64,000 bases of DNA from NCBI GenBank assembly GCA_016709225.1, contig JADJEE010000012.1:2275501-2339500 (forward strand). Direction: 5' to 3'. Origin of the DNA: Deltaproteobacteria bacterium. Lineage in GTDB: Bacteria; Myxococcota_A; Polyangia; Nannocystales; Nannocystaceae. The notes under the pieces were generated by a model that was given only the letters and a program-made list of their open reading frames with translations, was not told where the DNA came from and did not search any database. Below are positions 44,522 through 53,445 of the stretch, piece after piece (position 1 is the stretch's first letter; the number at the start of each line of letters is the position of its first letter). Both the position numbers and the translations under genes were made by a program.

Positions 44522-46558
44522 TCAGCCCTTGCGGGTGGTGCGGATGAGCATCCATGCCATCAGCGCGAAGCAACCCACGCCGAGCAGATCGTAGCCGCCG
44601 GGTCCGAGCACACCGACCAGCGTCTCGTGCAGCGACAGGCTGCCGAGCGTGTCGCCCATGCGCGCGGCCGCGATCGCGTACAGCACCCCGGCGAGCGCAC
44701 CGCCGGCGACCAGGCCGGTGGAGTAGAGATTGCCGGGGCCGAATTCCTCCTCGGCCTCGGCCAGCTTCTCGTCCTTGTCCTCGGCCGCGGCCGGCTTGGG
44801 CTTGCCGCGATCGGCGACGTAGCGCACCACGCCACCGGCGAAGATCGGCAGCGTGGTCGCCAGCGGCAGGTAGGCCCCGACCGCGAACGCCAGCGCCGAG
44901 ACCCCGCACAGCTCGACGGTGATCGCCAGGAAGACGCCGACCAGCACGAACTGCCAGTCGAGGTTGAACGACAGCAGGCCCTTGATGAGCGTGGCCATCA
45001 GCGTGCCCTGCGGGGCGCTGAAGGTCTCACCGATCGCGTGCACGACCTTGCCGGTCTCGGGATCGACATGGGCATTGTCGAGCAGCTGCACGGTGGCGCC
45101 GATGACGAATGCGGCCGCGACCACGCCGATGAGGAGGCCGATCTGCTGTGCGCGCGGGGTGGCGCCGACGAGGTAGCCGGTCTTCAGGTCCTGTGACGTG
45201 GCCCCCGCGTTCGCGGCGGCGATGCAGACCATGCCGCCCACGCAGAGGGCCATCGGCTGGTAGACGTCGCCCGTCCAGCCCAGGCCCGCGAAGATGAGAC
45301 ACGTCGCCATCAACGTGGCGATGGTCATGCCGCTGATGGGGTTGTTCGAGCTGCCGATGAGGCCGACGATGCGGCTCGACACCGTCACGAAGAAGAAGCC
45401 GAACACCACCATCAAGACGCCCAGCAGCAGCTTGCTGCCGATGCCGTCGCCGGGGATGAACGGCAACAGCGCGACGATCACCGCCAGTCCGACGCTGCCG
45501 CCGACGACCACCGACATCGGTAGGTCGCGCTCGGTGCGACGGGCCGCCGGCGGCAGCTCGCCCTTGGCCTTCACCGAGCCGAGGCTGCCCCGCACCGCGC
45601 CGACGATGGTCGGCAGGGTCTTGAGCAGGGTGATGAAGCCGCCGGCCGCGACCGCGCCAGCGCCGATCTGGCGGATGTACGCGAAGTAGATCGCGACGTT
45701 GAGCTGCGCAAAGTCGTGGGTCGCCGGGTCATAGCCGAAGCGACCCGGCTCGTAGCCGATCTTCACGAGCTGCGTGGCGATGGTCTCGCCAGGCACCAGC
45801 GTGGCCAACAGCGGGATCATGCCGAGCCACGCGAGCACGCCGCCGGCGACCAGCATGCCGGTGCTGCGGGCGCCGAGGATGAAGCCCACGCCCATGTACT
45901 CGGGCGTGATGTCGCCGGCCACCGTCGCCGCCGGGAACACCTTGCTCTTCATCGAGCTGACCCACGTCGGGGTCTCGGCGATGACGCCCAGCACCTTCTG
46001 CGCGATCGCATAGACGAAGGCAAAGCCGAGGCCCTGATAGGCGATCGCGGCCAGGCGGCCGCCCTTCTCGCCCGCGATGAGCACGCCGGCGCAGGCGGTG
46101 CCCTCGGGGTACGGCAGCGTCTCGTGCTCGTTGACGATGAGCGCGCGCCGCAGCGGGATCATCATCAACACGCCCAGCACGCCGCCCAGCAGCGCGAGGG
46201 TGAAGATGGTCCAGTAGCTGAAGAACGGCTCGCCGATCGAGTTGCCGGTCTCGTCGCGGCTGAGGAACAGGAAGCCCGGCAGCGTGAACACCACGCCGGC
46301 CGCGACCGACTCGCCCGCGGAGCCGATGGTCTGCACGACGTTGTTCTCGAGGATGGTCGAGCCGCCCAGGCGCTTGAGCAGCGAGATCGAAAGCACCGCG
46401 ATCGGGATCGACGCACTGACCGTGAGGCCGGCCTTGAGCGCCAGGTACACCGTCGAGGCGCCAAAGATGATGCCGAACAGCGCACCGATCACGATGGCCT
46501 TGGGCGTGAACTCGGCGACGTTGCTCTCGTCGGCGACGTAGGGCTGGAACTTGGGCAT
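44522..46558 (-). CDS. OPT-family oligopeptide/metal transporter
   Basis: 678 residues with about fifteen membrane helices. Recognised blocks are SVAAGVVFTLPGFLFL, MMIPLRRALIVNEHETLPYPEGTACAGVL, SNNPISGMTIATL, and TSQDLKTGYLVGATPRAQQ, characteristic of bacterial OPT proteins (YS-like/oligopeptide subfamily). They import short peptides or metal chelates with protons. A cytoplasmic charged loop, KPKPAAAEDKDEKLAEAEEE, lies before the last two helices. The gene stands alone, divergent from the HEAT-like gene 79 bp away, and it converges on the gene at 42880. Confidence 0.94.
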   Translation of the reverse strand: MPKFQPYVADESNVAEFTPKAIVIGALFGIIFGASTVYLALKAGLTVSASIPIAVLSISLLKRLGGSTILENNVVQTIGSAGESVAAGVVFTLPGFLFLSRDETGNSIGEPFFSYWTIFTLALLGGVLGVLMMIPLRRALIVNEHETLPYPEGTACAGVLIAGEKGGRLAAIAYQGLGFAFVYAIAQKVLGVIAETPTWVSSMKSKVFPAATVAGDITPEYMGVGFILGARSTGMLVAGGVLAWLGMIPLLATLVPGETIATQLVKIGYEPGRFGYDPATHDFAQLNVAIYFAYIRQIGAGAVAAGGFITLLKTLPTIVGAVRGSLGSVKAKGELPPAARRTERDLPMSVVVGGSVGLAVIVALLPFIPGDGIGSKLLLGVLMVVFGFFFVTVSSRIVGLIGSSNNPISGMTIATLMATCLIFAGLGWTGDVYQPMALCVGGMVCIAAANAGATSQDLKTGYLVGATPRAQQIGLLIGVVAAAFVIGATVQLLDNAHVDPETGKVVHAIGETFSAPQGTLMATLIKGLLSFNLDWQFVLVGVFLAITVELCGVSALAFAVGAYLPLATTLPIFAGGVVRYVADRGKPKPAAAEDKDEKLAEAEEEFGPGNLYSTGLVAGGALAGVLYAIAAARMGDTLGSLSLHETLVGVLGPGGYDLLGVGCFALMAWMLIRTTRKG

Positions 46559-46569
46559 GCGCGGGCGCG

Positions 46570-46575
46570 ATGGTA
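46570..46575 (-). promoter_or_regulatory. Candidate -10 box TACCAT, 11 nt before ATG 46558
   Basis: Read on the minus strand, TACCAT precedes the transporter start by eleven bases of GC-only sequence. With the plus-strand box at 46624 it forms a back-to-back pair in a 79-bp region. Confidence 0.35.
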
Positions 46576-46623
46576 GCGGACCTCAGGCGGGCCGTGTCGC
46601 TGCTATGCCGGCCGCGCGGCTGC

Positions 46624-46629
46624 TACGAT
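46624..46629 (+). promoter_or_regulatory. Candidate -10 box TACGAT, 8 nt before ATG 46638
   Basis: Same hexamer as at 9510 and nearly the same distance to the ATG, again without a ribosome-binding site. Confidence 0.45.
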
Positions 46630-46637
46630 GCACGGGC

Positions 46638-47231
46638 ATGCCCACCAAGAAGCCCTCCGAGGCCGCCGATGTGATGCTCGCCGGCTTCACCGTCGAGCAG
46701 TGGAAGCAGCACATGGACCAGGACGAGGACTGGACCGAGCGCATCGAGGGCGCCGACGCAGCCGCCGTGCGGGGCATCGTCGAAGCGCTCGCGCACGCGA
46801 ACGCGGACGTGCGGCTGCTGGCGTGCAATCTGATCTACGCGCTCGGGGCCGACGGCCTCGGGGTGCAGGGCGATGCCGCAGTCACGCGGCTCGCCGAACT
46901 CGCGGCGAACGAGCCGAAGGTCAAGCTGCGAACGCGGGCGCGGCTGGTGCACGAGGCGGTCGCGCAGGCGCAGCAGCGCGCCGCGATCCACCGCGAGTTC
47001 CCTTGGCTCGGCGACAGCTCGGGTGACGCCGCCGCGCAGGCGCTCGCTGCCCTCGACGATGCGCGCGCACGCGTGCGCCTGCACGTGTATCTGTGGTGGG
47101 TCAACGCCGCCAAGCCGGCGGCGGCGTCGCGCACCGCGGCGGCGCAGAAGCTGACGGCGCTGGTCGAGCGCGAGAGCGAGCCCGAGCTGCGCCAGGCCGC
47201 TTCGCTCGCGCTCGCGCGGGTGCGAGGCTGA
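46638..47231 (+). CDS. HEAT-repeat-like helical protein
   Basis: 197 residues from ATG 46638. No signal peptide. Entirely alpha-helical with three or four repeats of paired helices, such as AAAVRGIVEALAHANADVRLLACNLIYAL and a C-terminal ASRTAAAQKLTALVEREsimilar unit ending LRQAASLALARVRG. HEAT-type folds mediate protein contacts; no partner is apparent. Divergent from the OPT transporter. The frame extends upstream to 46551 but crosses the promoter box. Confidence 0.65.
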   Translation: MPTKKPSEAADVMLAGFTVEQWKQHMDQDEDWTERIEGADAAAVRGIVEALAHANADVRLLACNLIYALGADGLGVQGDAAVTRLAELAANEPKVKLRTRARLVHEAVAQAQQRAAIHREFPWLGDSSGDAAAQALAALDDARARVRLHVYLWWVNAAKPAAASRTAAAQKLTALVERESEPELRQAASLALARVRG

Positions 47232-47455
47232 GCGGCCGCGGACGGGCCGGCGGGGCCGACTGCGCGCCGATCCGAACGAACACCGCACACGCTGCGGGGT
47301 GGCGGGACTTGCGGAGCCCGCGTCGAGCTGACATGCTCTCCCGGTTCGTCGCGGTGGATGTCGTCTTGGGTCGTGTTCGACCCCGCGCGGCGAGCGTCGT
47401 CTTGGTGCCCATGTCGATGGGCCTGCCCTTTGGATGGATGGAAAGGTTGGATTTG

Positions 47456-49240
47456 ATGAAGCGCGCAGCATTGTTTTCCAGTGTGATCGCAGCTGCTCTC
47501 CTCGCGATGCCCCGCGAGGCCGAGGCCTGTGGCGGCACGTTCTGCGACACCGGGCCGAACGCGATGCCCGTGCCGCAGACCGGCGAGAACATCCTGTTCG
47601 CGATGGGTGAGGGCTACACCGAGGCCCACATCCAGATCCAGTACGACCCCAACACCGAAGCCGCGAAGTTCGCGTGGGTGGTGCCCATGACGGCGCTGCC
47701 GGAGTTCTCGGTCGGCTCGCAGACCCTGTTCACGAACGTGCTCGCCAGCACCGTGCCGGCCTACGGCTTCAACTACACGTTCGACAGCTGCGGCGACCAG
47801 GGCAACTCCAGCGGTCTCACGGGTGGCGACGGCGGCGGCGATCCAGGTGGCACGAGCGCGGGTGATGAAACCGGCGGCGAGACCGGCCCCGAGGTGATCC
47901 TGCACGAGACCGTCGGCGCGTTCGAGATCACCGTGCTGCAGGGTGGTACCGCCGAGGAGGTCATGACCTGGCTGGGCGACAACGGCTATCAGCAGGATGC
48001 GGCAGCCGAGCCGATCCTCGCCGAGTACCTGGCGGAGAACTACATCTTCGCTGCGTTCAAGCTCACCAACGGCGCCGAGATCGGCGAGATCCACCCCATC
48101 ACGCTGCGCTTCGCCAACGACGAGGCCTGCGTGCCACTGCGGCTGACGCGGATCGCCGCCGAGGAGGACATGGAGGTCCGCACCTTCTTCCTCGCCAACG
48201 ACCGCGTGGTGCCGCAGAACTACAAGCACGTGCTCGTGAACCCGCTCGAGCTCGACTGGCCCAACTTCGCCAGCAACTACAAGGAGATCATCACGCTCGC
48301 GGTCGATGCGTTCGGGGCCGACGGCAAGGCCTTCGTGACCGAGTACGCCGGCCCGTCGTCGGTCGTGAACCCGAGCGGGATCTTCGACGCGAGCTGGTCG
48401 CCCGCGGCGTTCGAGGGCCTCGATCCCATCGCGGTGGTCGACACGCTGTCGTCGCAGAACCTGATGTTCTGCGACGAGTTCAACGGCTGCGTCTTCATCC
48501 ATCCGCTCATCGAGGGCCTGCTCGCCCAGTTCCTGCCGGTGCCCGACGGCCTCGGCCGTGACGAGTTCTACGGCTGCCTCAGCTGCAACGAGGCGATGAT
48601 CGACACGATGGCGTGGGGCGACGGCTCCGGCTTCTCGACCGCGATGCAGGAGCGCATCGTCGCGCCGGGGCAGCACGCCGCCGATCTGCTGGCGGAGTTC
48701 CCCACGCTCACGCGCATGTACACGACCATCTCGCCCGCCGAGATGACCGAAGATCCGTTCTTCTGGCAGAACCCGGACCTCCCGCCGGTCGACCTCACGG
48801 CCTCGCTCGCGACGCGTCGCATCTTCTGCAACGGCGATGCGCTGTGGACCCTGCCCGATGGCAAGGAGGTGCTGGTGCCCGACGACGGCGCATGGCCGGA
48901 CTTCGGCGACGAGATGCCCTACGTCGAAGAGATCGCGACGACGCCGGCCAACGGCGCACCGATCGCGATCGTCGACAACCGCACCTCGATCCAAGGCCAG
49001 CTCGACACGTACAACTGCGCGCTCGGCTATCCCGCGACCACCTGCGGTGACAATGCCGACACCTCGGGCGGCTCGGCCTCGGGCGGCTCGGCCTCGGGTG
49101 GCGATTCGAGCGGCAGCGACACCGCGGGCGAGAACGACGACAGCGGCTCGGGCTGCGGCTGCAACAGCGGTGGATCCACCTCGGGCGTGCTGCTGCTGCT
49201 CGGCGCGATCGCGCTACGACGCCGTCGCCGCGATCGGTAG
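47456..49240 (+). CDS. DUF2330 surface protein with MYXO-CTERM tail
   Basis: 594 residues. ATG 47456 is preceded by GGAAAGG ten bases upstream. The signal peptide MKRAALFSSVIAAALLAMP ends near AEA (residue 24), and the mature start ACGGTFCDTGPNAMPVPQTG plus NILFAM is the DUF2330 signature. Residues 118-140 form a Gly/Asp insert. The body continues to about residue 515 with few Cys (FCDEFNGC, YGCLSCN). A Gly/Ser linker leads to GCGCNSGG, a Leu-rich helix and RRRRRDR, a clear MYXO-CTERM sorting signal. The bases just upstream of the start are noticeably AT-richer than the surroundings. Confidence 0.9.
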   Translation: MKRAALFSSVIAAALLAMPREAEACGGTFCDTGPNAMPVPQTGENILFAMGEGYTEAHIQIQYDPNTEAAKFAWVVPMTALPEFSVGSQTLFTNVLASTVPAYGFNYTFDSCGDQGNSSGLTGGDGGGDPGGTSAGDETGGETGPEVILHETVGAFEITVLQGGTAEEVMTWLGDNGYQQDAAAEPILAEYLAENYIFAAFKLTNGAEIGEIHPITLRFANDEACVPLRLTRIAAEEDMEVRTFFLANDRVVPQNYKHVLVNPLELDWPNFASNYKEIITLAVDAFGADGKAFVTEYAGPSSVVNPSGIFDASWSPAAFEGLDPIAVVDTLSSQNLMFCDEFNGCVFIHPLIEGLLAQFLPVPDGLGRDEFYGCLSCNEAMIDTMAWGDGSGFSTAMQERIVAPGQHAADLLAEFPTLTRMYTTISPAEMTEDPFFWQNPDLPPVDLTASLATRRIFCNGDALWTLPDGKEVLVPDDGAWPDFGDEMPYVEEIATTPANGAPIAIVDNRTSIQGQLDTYNCALGYPATTCGDNADTSGGSASGGSASGGDSSGSDTAGENDDSGSGCGCNSGGSTSGVLLLLGAIALRRRRRDR

Positions 49241-49326
49241 CCCAGGACCTGCCCAGGCGGGCGCGTGCGAGTCCTCGCTCGCGCGTAGGCTTGCCCCACA
49301 CGAGGGCATGGGTGGACCATCCAGCC

Positions 49327-50754
49327 ATGCCCTCGCTTCGTTGGTTGGTCCCCATCACCGCGCTCGTCACGGCGTGCTTCGATCCCACCAAGTCGACCAA
49401 CGACGACACCAGCGGTGGCGATGGCACCAGCGGCAGCGCCACCGATGGCAGCATCGAGACCTCCGCCTCGGCGTCGGCCTCGACCACCGCGTCGAGTGCG
49501 ACCGACGCGACGACCGCGAGCAGCACCGACCCCATGACCACCGCGGACACGACGACCGCGGCCGACACCACGCAGGGCGACTCGACCGGGCCCGCCGAGC
49601 CCTTCTGTGGCGACGGCAACCTCGACGACGGCGAAGCGTGCGACGACGGCGACGCCATCGATGGCAACGGCTGCAACGCCGACTGCCTGCCCTCGGGACG
49701 GCTGCTGTGGTGCATCACCGACGGCGACTTCGATGAAGACGTCGGCGAGGGCATCACCACCGACAACGTCGGCAACATCCTCGCGACCGGCACGCTCTTC
49801 CGCGACGGCGCCGACGAGGACGTGTGGGTCGGCGCCTGGGCGCAAGACGGCACCGAGCAGTTCGTGCAGCTGTACGATCTCTCCGGCGGCGGCTACGAGC
49901 GCGGCGTCGACATCGCGTATGACGGCTCCAACGACGCCGCCTACGTGCTCGCCTCCGACGGTGGCGTGCGACTGCTGCGGATCCTGTCCGACGGCACGCT
50001 GTCGACCAACCAGGTGTTGACGGTCTCGGGCGCCAGCTCGCTCGAGCCGCACGTGCTCACGGTCGCGCCCGGCGGGATGTACTGGGCCGGGTCGGGCTTC
50101 TTCATGGGCGTGTCGCGTTCGGTGGCGGCGCGGCTGTCGAGCTTCGGCGGTGAGCTGTGGACGACCTCGGTCGCGCAGGGCCCCGCCAACTTCTCGCTCT
50201 ACGTCGGCGCGGCCGCCGATCCGCTCGACGACGTCTATCTCGCCGGCGTGAGCGGCTCGCAGGGCTTCATCCACCACCGCAGCGCCAGCGACGGCACCAA
50301 CGCGCTCGACGCCACCGGGCTCACCCCGCTGGCCGGCATCGCCGTCGCAGGCAACGGCGATCTCGTCGTGGTCGGCACCCGCTTCGTGAACGGCCAGGGC
50401 GACAACCTCGCGGCCACGCGACTGGCCCCCGACGGCACCACCGTGCTGTGGAGCGTCGACTGGAACGGCGACGCGAACCTCGACGATTTCGCCGCCGGCG
50501 TCGCCGTCGACGCCGACGATCGCATCGTCGCGGCCGGCACCCTGCGCAACAGCAACACCAACTGGGTCGGCTTCGCCGCGCGCCTCGAGGGCGACGGCGA
50601 CACGCTCTGGACCACGACATTCGAGGCCGCGGTCGGCGGCATCTCGCAGGTCAGCGACCTCGCGCTCGACTCCGAGGGCACGCCGAGCGTGGTGGGTACG
50701 CAGTTCGGCGACGCCGGCGACGGCGACATCTTCGTGTGTCACCTGGCGATCTGA
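49327..50754 (+). CDS. Lipoprotein with DUF4215 repeat and SBBP-like beta-propeller
   Basis: 475 residues from ATG 49327: MPSLRWLVPITALVTACFDP, lipobox VTAC at Cys17. A Thr/Ser/Asp/Ala linker spans 20-90, one DUF4215 Cys repeat (CGDGNLDDGEACDDG) 92-120, and the rest is a propeller of repeats like GNILATGTLFRDGADEDVWV, DVYLAGVSGSQGF and DRIVAAGTLRNSNTNWVGF. The last 66 bp, encoding FGDAGDGDIFV and the stop, are duplicated about 1.06 kb downstream beyond the next gene. Confidence 0.85.
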   Translation: MPSLRWLVPITALVTACFDPTKSTNDDTSGGDGTSGSATDGSIETSASASASTTASSATDATTASSTDPMTTADTTTAADTTQGDSTGPAEPFCGDGNLDDGEACDDGDAIDGNGCNADCLPSGRLLWCITDGDFDEDVGEGITTDNVGNILATGTLFRDGADEDVWVGAWAQDGTEQFVQLYDLSGGGYERGVDIAYDGSNDAAYVLASDGGVRLLRILSDGTLSTNQVLTVSGASSLEPHVLTVAPGGMYWAGSGFFMGVSRSVAARLSSFGGELWTTSVAQGPANFSLYVGAAADPLDDVYLAGVSGSQGFIHHRSASDGTNALDATGLTPLAGIAVAGNGDLVVVGTRFVNGQGDNLAATRLAPDGTTVLWSVDWNGDANLDDFAAGVAVDADDRIVAAGTLRNSNTNWVGFAARLEGDGDTLWTTTFEAAVGGISQVSDLALDSEGTPSVVGTQFGDAGDGDIFVCHLAI

Positions 50755-50768
50755 ATCGAGCCGTCGGG
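50703..50768. repeat. Copy A of a 66-bp imperfect direct repeat (end of propeller gene)
   Basis: Begins GTTCGGCGACGCCGGCGACG and runs through the stop codon of the propeller lipoprotein to GAGCCGTCGGG. It matches 51765-51831 at about 60 of 67 positions with one 1-nt indel. On the minus strand this copy also reads RPDGSIQIAR-stop, resembling the last residues, GPDGSIQTAK-stop, of the convergent gene at 51802. Confidence 0.85.
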
Positions 50769-50785
50769 CCGCACCGGCTCGGGCG

Positions 50786-51745
50786 ATGGTTAAACCGGAG
50801 GGCAGGTGGGGGAACGTACCGTCCGTGAGGCGTTCGTCGACTCCGTGGCTCTTGCTCGTTGCCTGCAATTCGACCGGGGTCGGCCCCGTGGCGCTGAAGG
50901 AGCAGCCCAGCGGCACGACGGTGCGCGCCGTGAAGGTGAGCGGCAGGATGTCGACGATCCTTGGCCTCACATCATCGACCGAGACCATCACGAGCGACAT
51001 CCCGAAGGACAGCGCGTCGGGCGTGTTCGAGGTGCGCGTCGAAGAGACACCACCCGAGATCCTGCAGATCGCCACCACGGCGACATGCCGCGTCGGCGAT
51101 TTCACCATCGCCCAACCCTTGACGTGGAACGGCAGCATCGGCCACACCCCCGTCGGCGAGAGTCGCGAGTTCTCGGCGCAGTACCTGCCCTCCGCCGCCG
51201 CACCGGGGTTGCCCAGCGCCTGCGAGTTCTCCGCGTTCGCCGGCAGCATGCGTCCGGGCCCGAGCGTCGACATCACGCCGGTTCGGCTCGCGACCGCGTG
51301 CTGGCAGCCCGATGCGATCGTCGAGGGCTCGTGTCCGGCCGAGCGACTGCCGCGCACCGCGATCGACGAGCGCCTGCCGGCGTCGATCCCCGCGCTCGTC
51401 TCGAGCGGCGCGCGCATTCACGGCAGCGGCTACGCGGTACCGTTCTACTTCGTCGTCACGGCCAACACGAACCAGCTCGAACGCGCGAGCGTGAACGCCA
51501 GGATCTCGTGCATCGTCGACGGCAAGGTGATCGAAGCCTCGGCGGACGCGCTCACACAGATCGATCACCTCGCCGCCGGCGAATCGGTCCACGGACACGG
51601 CATTTCGTTCGCCCGCGCGCCGCTGCCGGCCAGACCCGAGTGGTGCACCGTCGAGTTCGAGCACACGTCGGCCGACGCTCCACGCGTGTCCATCGCGAGC
51701 TGGTGCATCCGCGACGGACACGCGACGGCTGGCGCATGCGCGTAG
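50786..51745 (+). CDS. Hypothetical lipoprotein bracketed by direct repeats
   Basis: 319 residues from ATG 50786; a GTG at 50825 would give the tighter signal VRRSSTPWLLLVACNST and may be the true start. The lipobox is LVAC. The mature protein is beta-rich with four or more Cys (TCRVGDF, SACEFSAF, ACWQPD, SCPAERLP, SCIVDG, WCTVEFEH, SWCIRDG). It has no long Ser/Thr linker, unlike its neighbours. I recognise no family. It sits between two copies of a 66-bp repeat that represent the junction of its two flanking genes, so it appears to have been inserted, or left behind by a tandem duplication. Confidence 0.65.
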   Translation: MVKPEGRWGNVPSVRRSSTPWLLLVACNSTGVGPVALKEQPSGTTVRAVKVSGRMSTILGLTSSTETITSDIPKDSASGVFEVRVEETPPEILQIATTATCRVGDFTIAQPLTWNGSIGHTPVGESREFSAQYLPSAAAPGLPSACEFSAFAGSMRPGPSVDITPVRLATACWQPDAIVEGSCPAERLPRTAIDERLPASIPALVSSGARIHGSGYAVPFYFVVTANTNQLERASVNARISCIVDGKVIEASADALTQIDHLAAGESVHGHGISFARAPLPARPEWCTVEFEHTSADAPRVSIASWCIRDGHATAGACA

Positions 51746-51764
51746 CGACGTGGGACGACGATCC

Positions 51765-51831
51765 GTTCGGCGACGCCGGCGACGGCGACATGTTCGTCTC
51801 GTCACTTGGCGGTCTGAATCGAGCCGTCGGG
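51765..51831. repeat. Copy B of the 66-bp imperfect direct repeat (end of minus-strand gene)
   Basis: On the plus strand this copy can still be read as FGDAGDGDMFVSSLGGLNRAVG, a shifted remnant of the propeller gene end, while its right half is the true 3' end of the minus-strand gene at 51802. Confidence 0.85.
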
Positions 51832-52299
51832 ACCGACCGCGAGGTTCGGATCATCGCAGGCACAGGGCGCCCGCGTGCACGCGAGCACGCAGGCCGCCTG
51901 GGCGTCCGTCATCTCGCTGCGTACGGGCGAGTCGCCGCCCGCCGGCGGGCTCCCATCGGGCTGCGAGGCGTTCTTCTGGTAGCCGGGCCAGTCGTACAGC
52001 GGCAGCTCCTCCTCGTGCTTCGGTCGCGCGTCGGGGTCGGCCACGCTCAGCTCGTACATCGGGCAGTGGGCCCACGACACGGTGACCAGCCCGACCGCGA
52101 GCGCGCCGAGCACCATCACGCGCAGCCACTGCCGCACGAACGGGCCGAACTCGCGGCGCGGTCGCCAGGTGCCCTGGTCGGCCTCGGCCTCGAGCCGCGC
52201 GAGGAAGCGGCGGTGGGCCCCGTCGACGTCGCTCGAGTGTCGATCGAGCGCCGACTTGGCGCGGGAGATCAGCTCGGCTCGTGATTCATCGGCGTTCAC
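51802..52299 (-). CDS. Single-pass membrane protein paired with ECF sigma factor (putative anti-sigma)
   Basis: 165 residues. Residues 1-55 are cytoplasmic and helical (ADESRAELISRAKSALDRHS), one membrane helix, LRVMVLGALAVGLVTVSWA, lies at about residues 59-78, and the outer part is short with five Cys (HCPMYE, CVLACTRAPCACDD). ATG 52299 is three bases after the stop of the sigma gene, so both are in one operon. A role in holding the sigma factor until a signal reaches the Cys-containing outer part is inference. The last eleven codons lie in repeat copy B. Confidence 0.7.
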   Translation of the reverse strand: MNADESRAELISRAKSALDRHSSDVDGAHRRFLARLEAEADQGTWRPRREFGPFVRQWLRVMVLGALAVGLVTVSWAHCPMYELSVADPDARPKHEEELPLYDWPGYQKNASQPDGSPPAGGDSPVRSEMTDAQAACVLACTRAPCACDDPNLAVGPDGSIQTAK

Positions 52300-52302
52300 G
52301 GC

Positions 52303-52860
52303 TCACACTCTTCCTTCTCGCGCGCGCAGCTTGGCGACCGCAGCATCGAAGCGATCGCGACCCAGGCGGAGACGCGAATACACGGTGTTGACGGAGATCT
52401 CGAGCAGCGTCGCGACCTCGGGTGCCGACAACGCCTCGAACTCCATCAGCACGAAGACCTCGCGCAGCTTGCTCGACATCCCATCCATCGCCCGCAGCGC
52501 GAGCGCCAGGGCCTCGTTGTTGGCGACGTCACGCTCGGGATCGTCGGCGGCCGCCGGCAGGGCATCGACGAGCTCGGGCCGTCGCACGCGGCGGCGGTTG
52601 CGGGCGACGCCGCGGGCGATGCCATACAGCCACGCCCGCGCCGGCCGCGAGGGGTCGAAGTCGGCGCGGCGGCGGTGCGCGATCACGAACACCTCCTGCG
52701 TCACGTCGTCGGCGTCGATCGGCGGCACACCGAGCCCGACCAGGGCCCGCAGCACGAACGGGTAGTGCTCGCGGAACGCCGAGGCGACGTCCAGCTCGCC
52801 GCTGCCGACCACGACGAGCGCCGCCGGGGCCGGCGCGGCCGGCGGGTCGTAGGCGCTCAT
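52303..52860 (-). CDS. ECF-type RNA polymerase sigma factor
   Basis: 185 residues from ATG 52860. Region 2 is DADDVTQEVFVIAHRRR with RPARAWLYGIARGVARNRRR; region 4 is VFVLMEFEALSAPEVATLLE then ISVNTVYSRLRLGRDRFD. It is related in style to the sigma at 41427 (shared NTVYSRLR). The membrane partner gene follows after three bases. An upstream tandem repeat of 12 bp lies between its start and the msrB stop. The frame continues to 53424 through msrB antisense sequence and was cut. Confidence 0.93.
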   Translation of the reverse strand: MSAYDPPAAPAPAALVVVGSGELDVASAFREHYPFVLRALVGLGVPPIDADDVTQEVFVIAHRRRADFDPSRPARAWLYGIARGVARNRRRVRRPELVDALPAAADDPERDVANNEALALALRAMDGMSSKLREVFVLMEFEALSAPEVATLLEISVNTVYSRLRLGRDRFDAAVAKLRAREGRV

Positions 52861-52911
52861 CAGGCACGATTCTGCCACGACCTGGATTTGTCGCGGCCGC
52901 GCCCGATCCGT

Positions 52912-52954
52912 CAGTGGCGTCGGCAGTGGCGTCGGCAGTGGCGTCGGCAGTGGC
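52912..52954. repeat. 12-bp tandem repeat, 3.6 copies
   Basis: The unit CAGTGGCGTCGG is repeated exactly three times at 52912-52947, followed by CAGTGGC. It lies between the stop of msrB (52962) and the start of the sigma factor gene (52860), where the sigma promoter or an msrB read-through region would be. Copy number could vary by slippage. Confidence 0.8.
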
Positions 52955-52961
52955 CCTGGTT

Positions 52962-53402
<441 letters not shown>

Positions 53403-53445
53403 CTTGCGGCGCCAAGCCTGACACGGCCCCGCGGGCGCGGCAAAG

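Noticed and set aside
50703..51831. Insertion sequence with target-site duplication
   Set aside because: The repeats are far longer than a transposition duplication, imperfect, and the enclosed gene is a lipoprotein, not a transposase.
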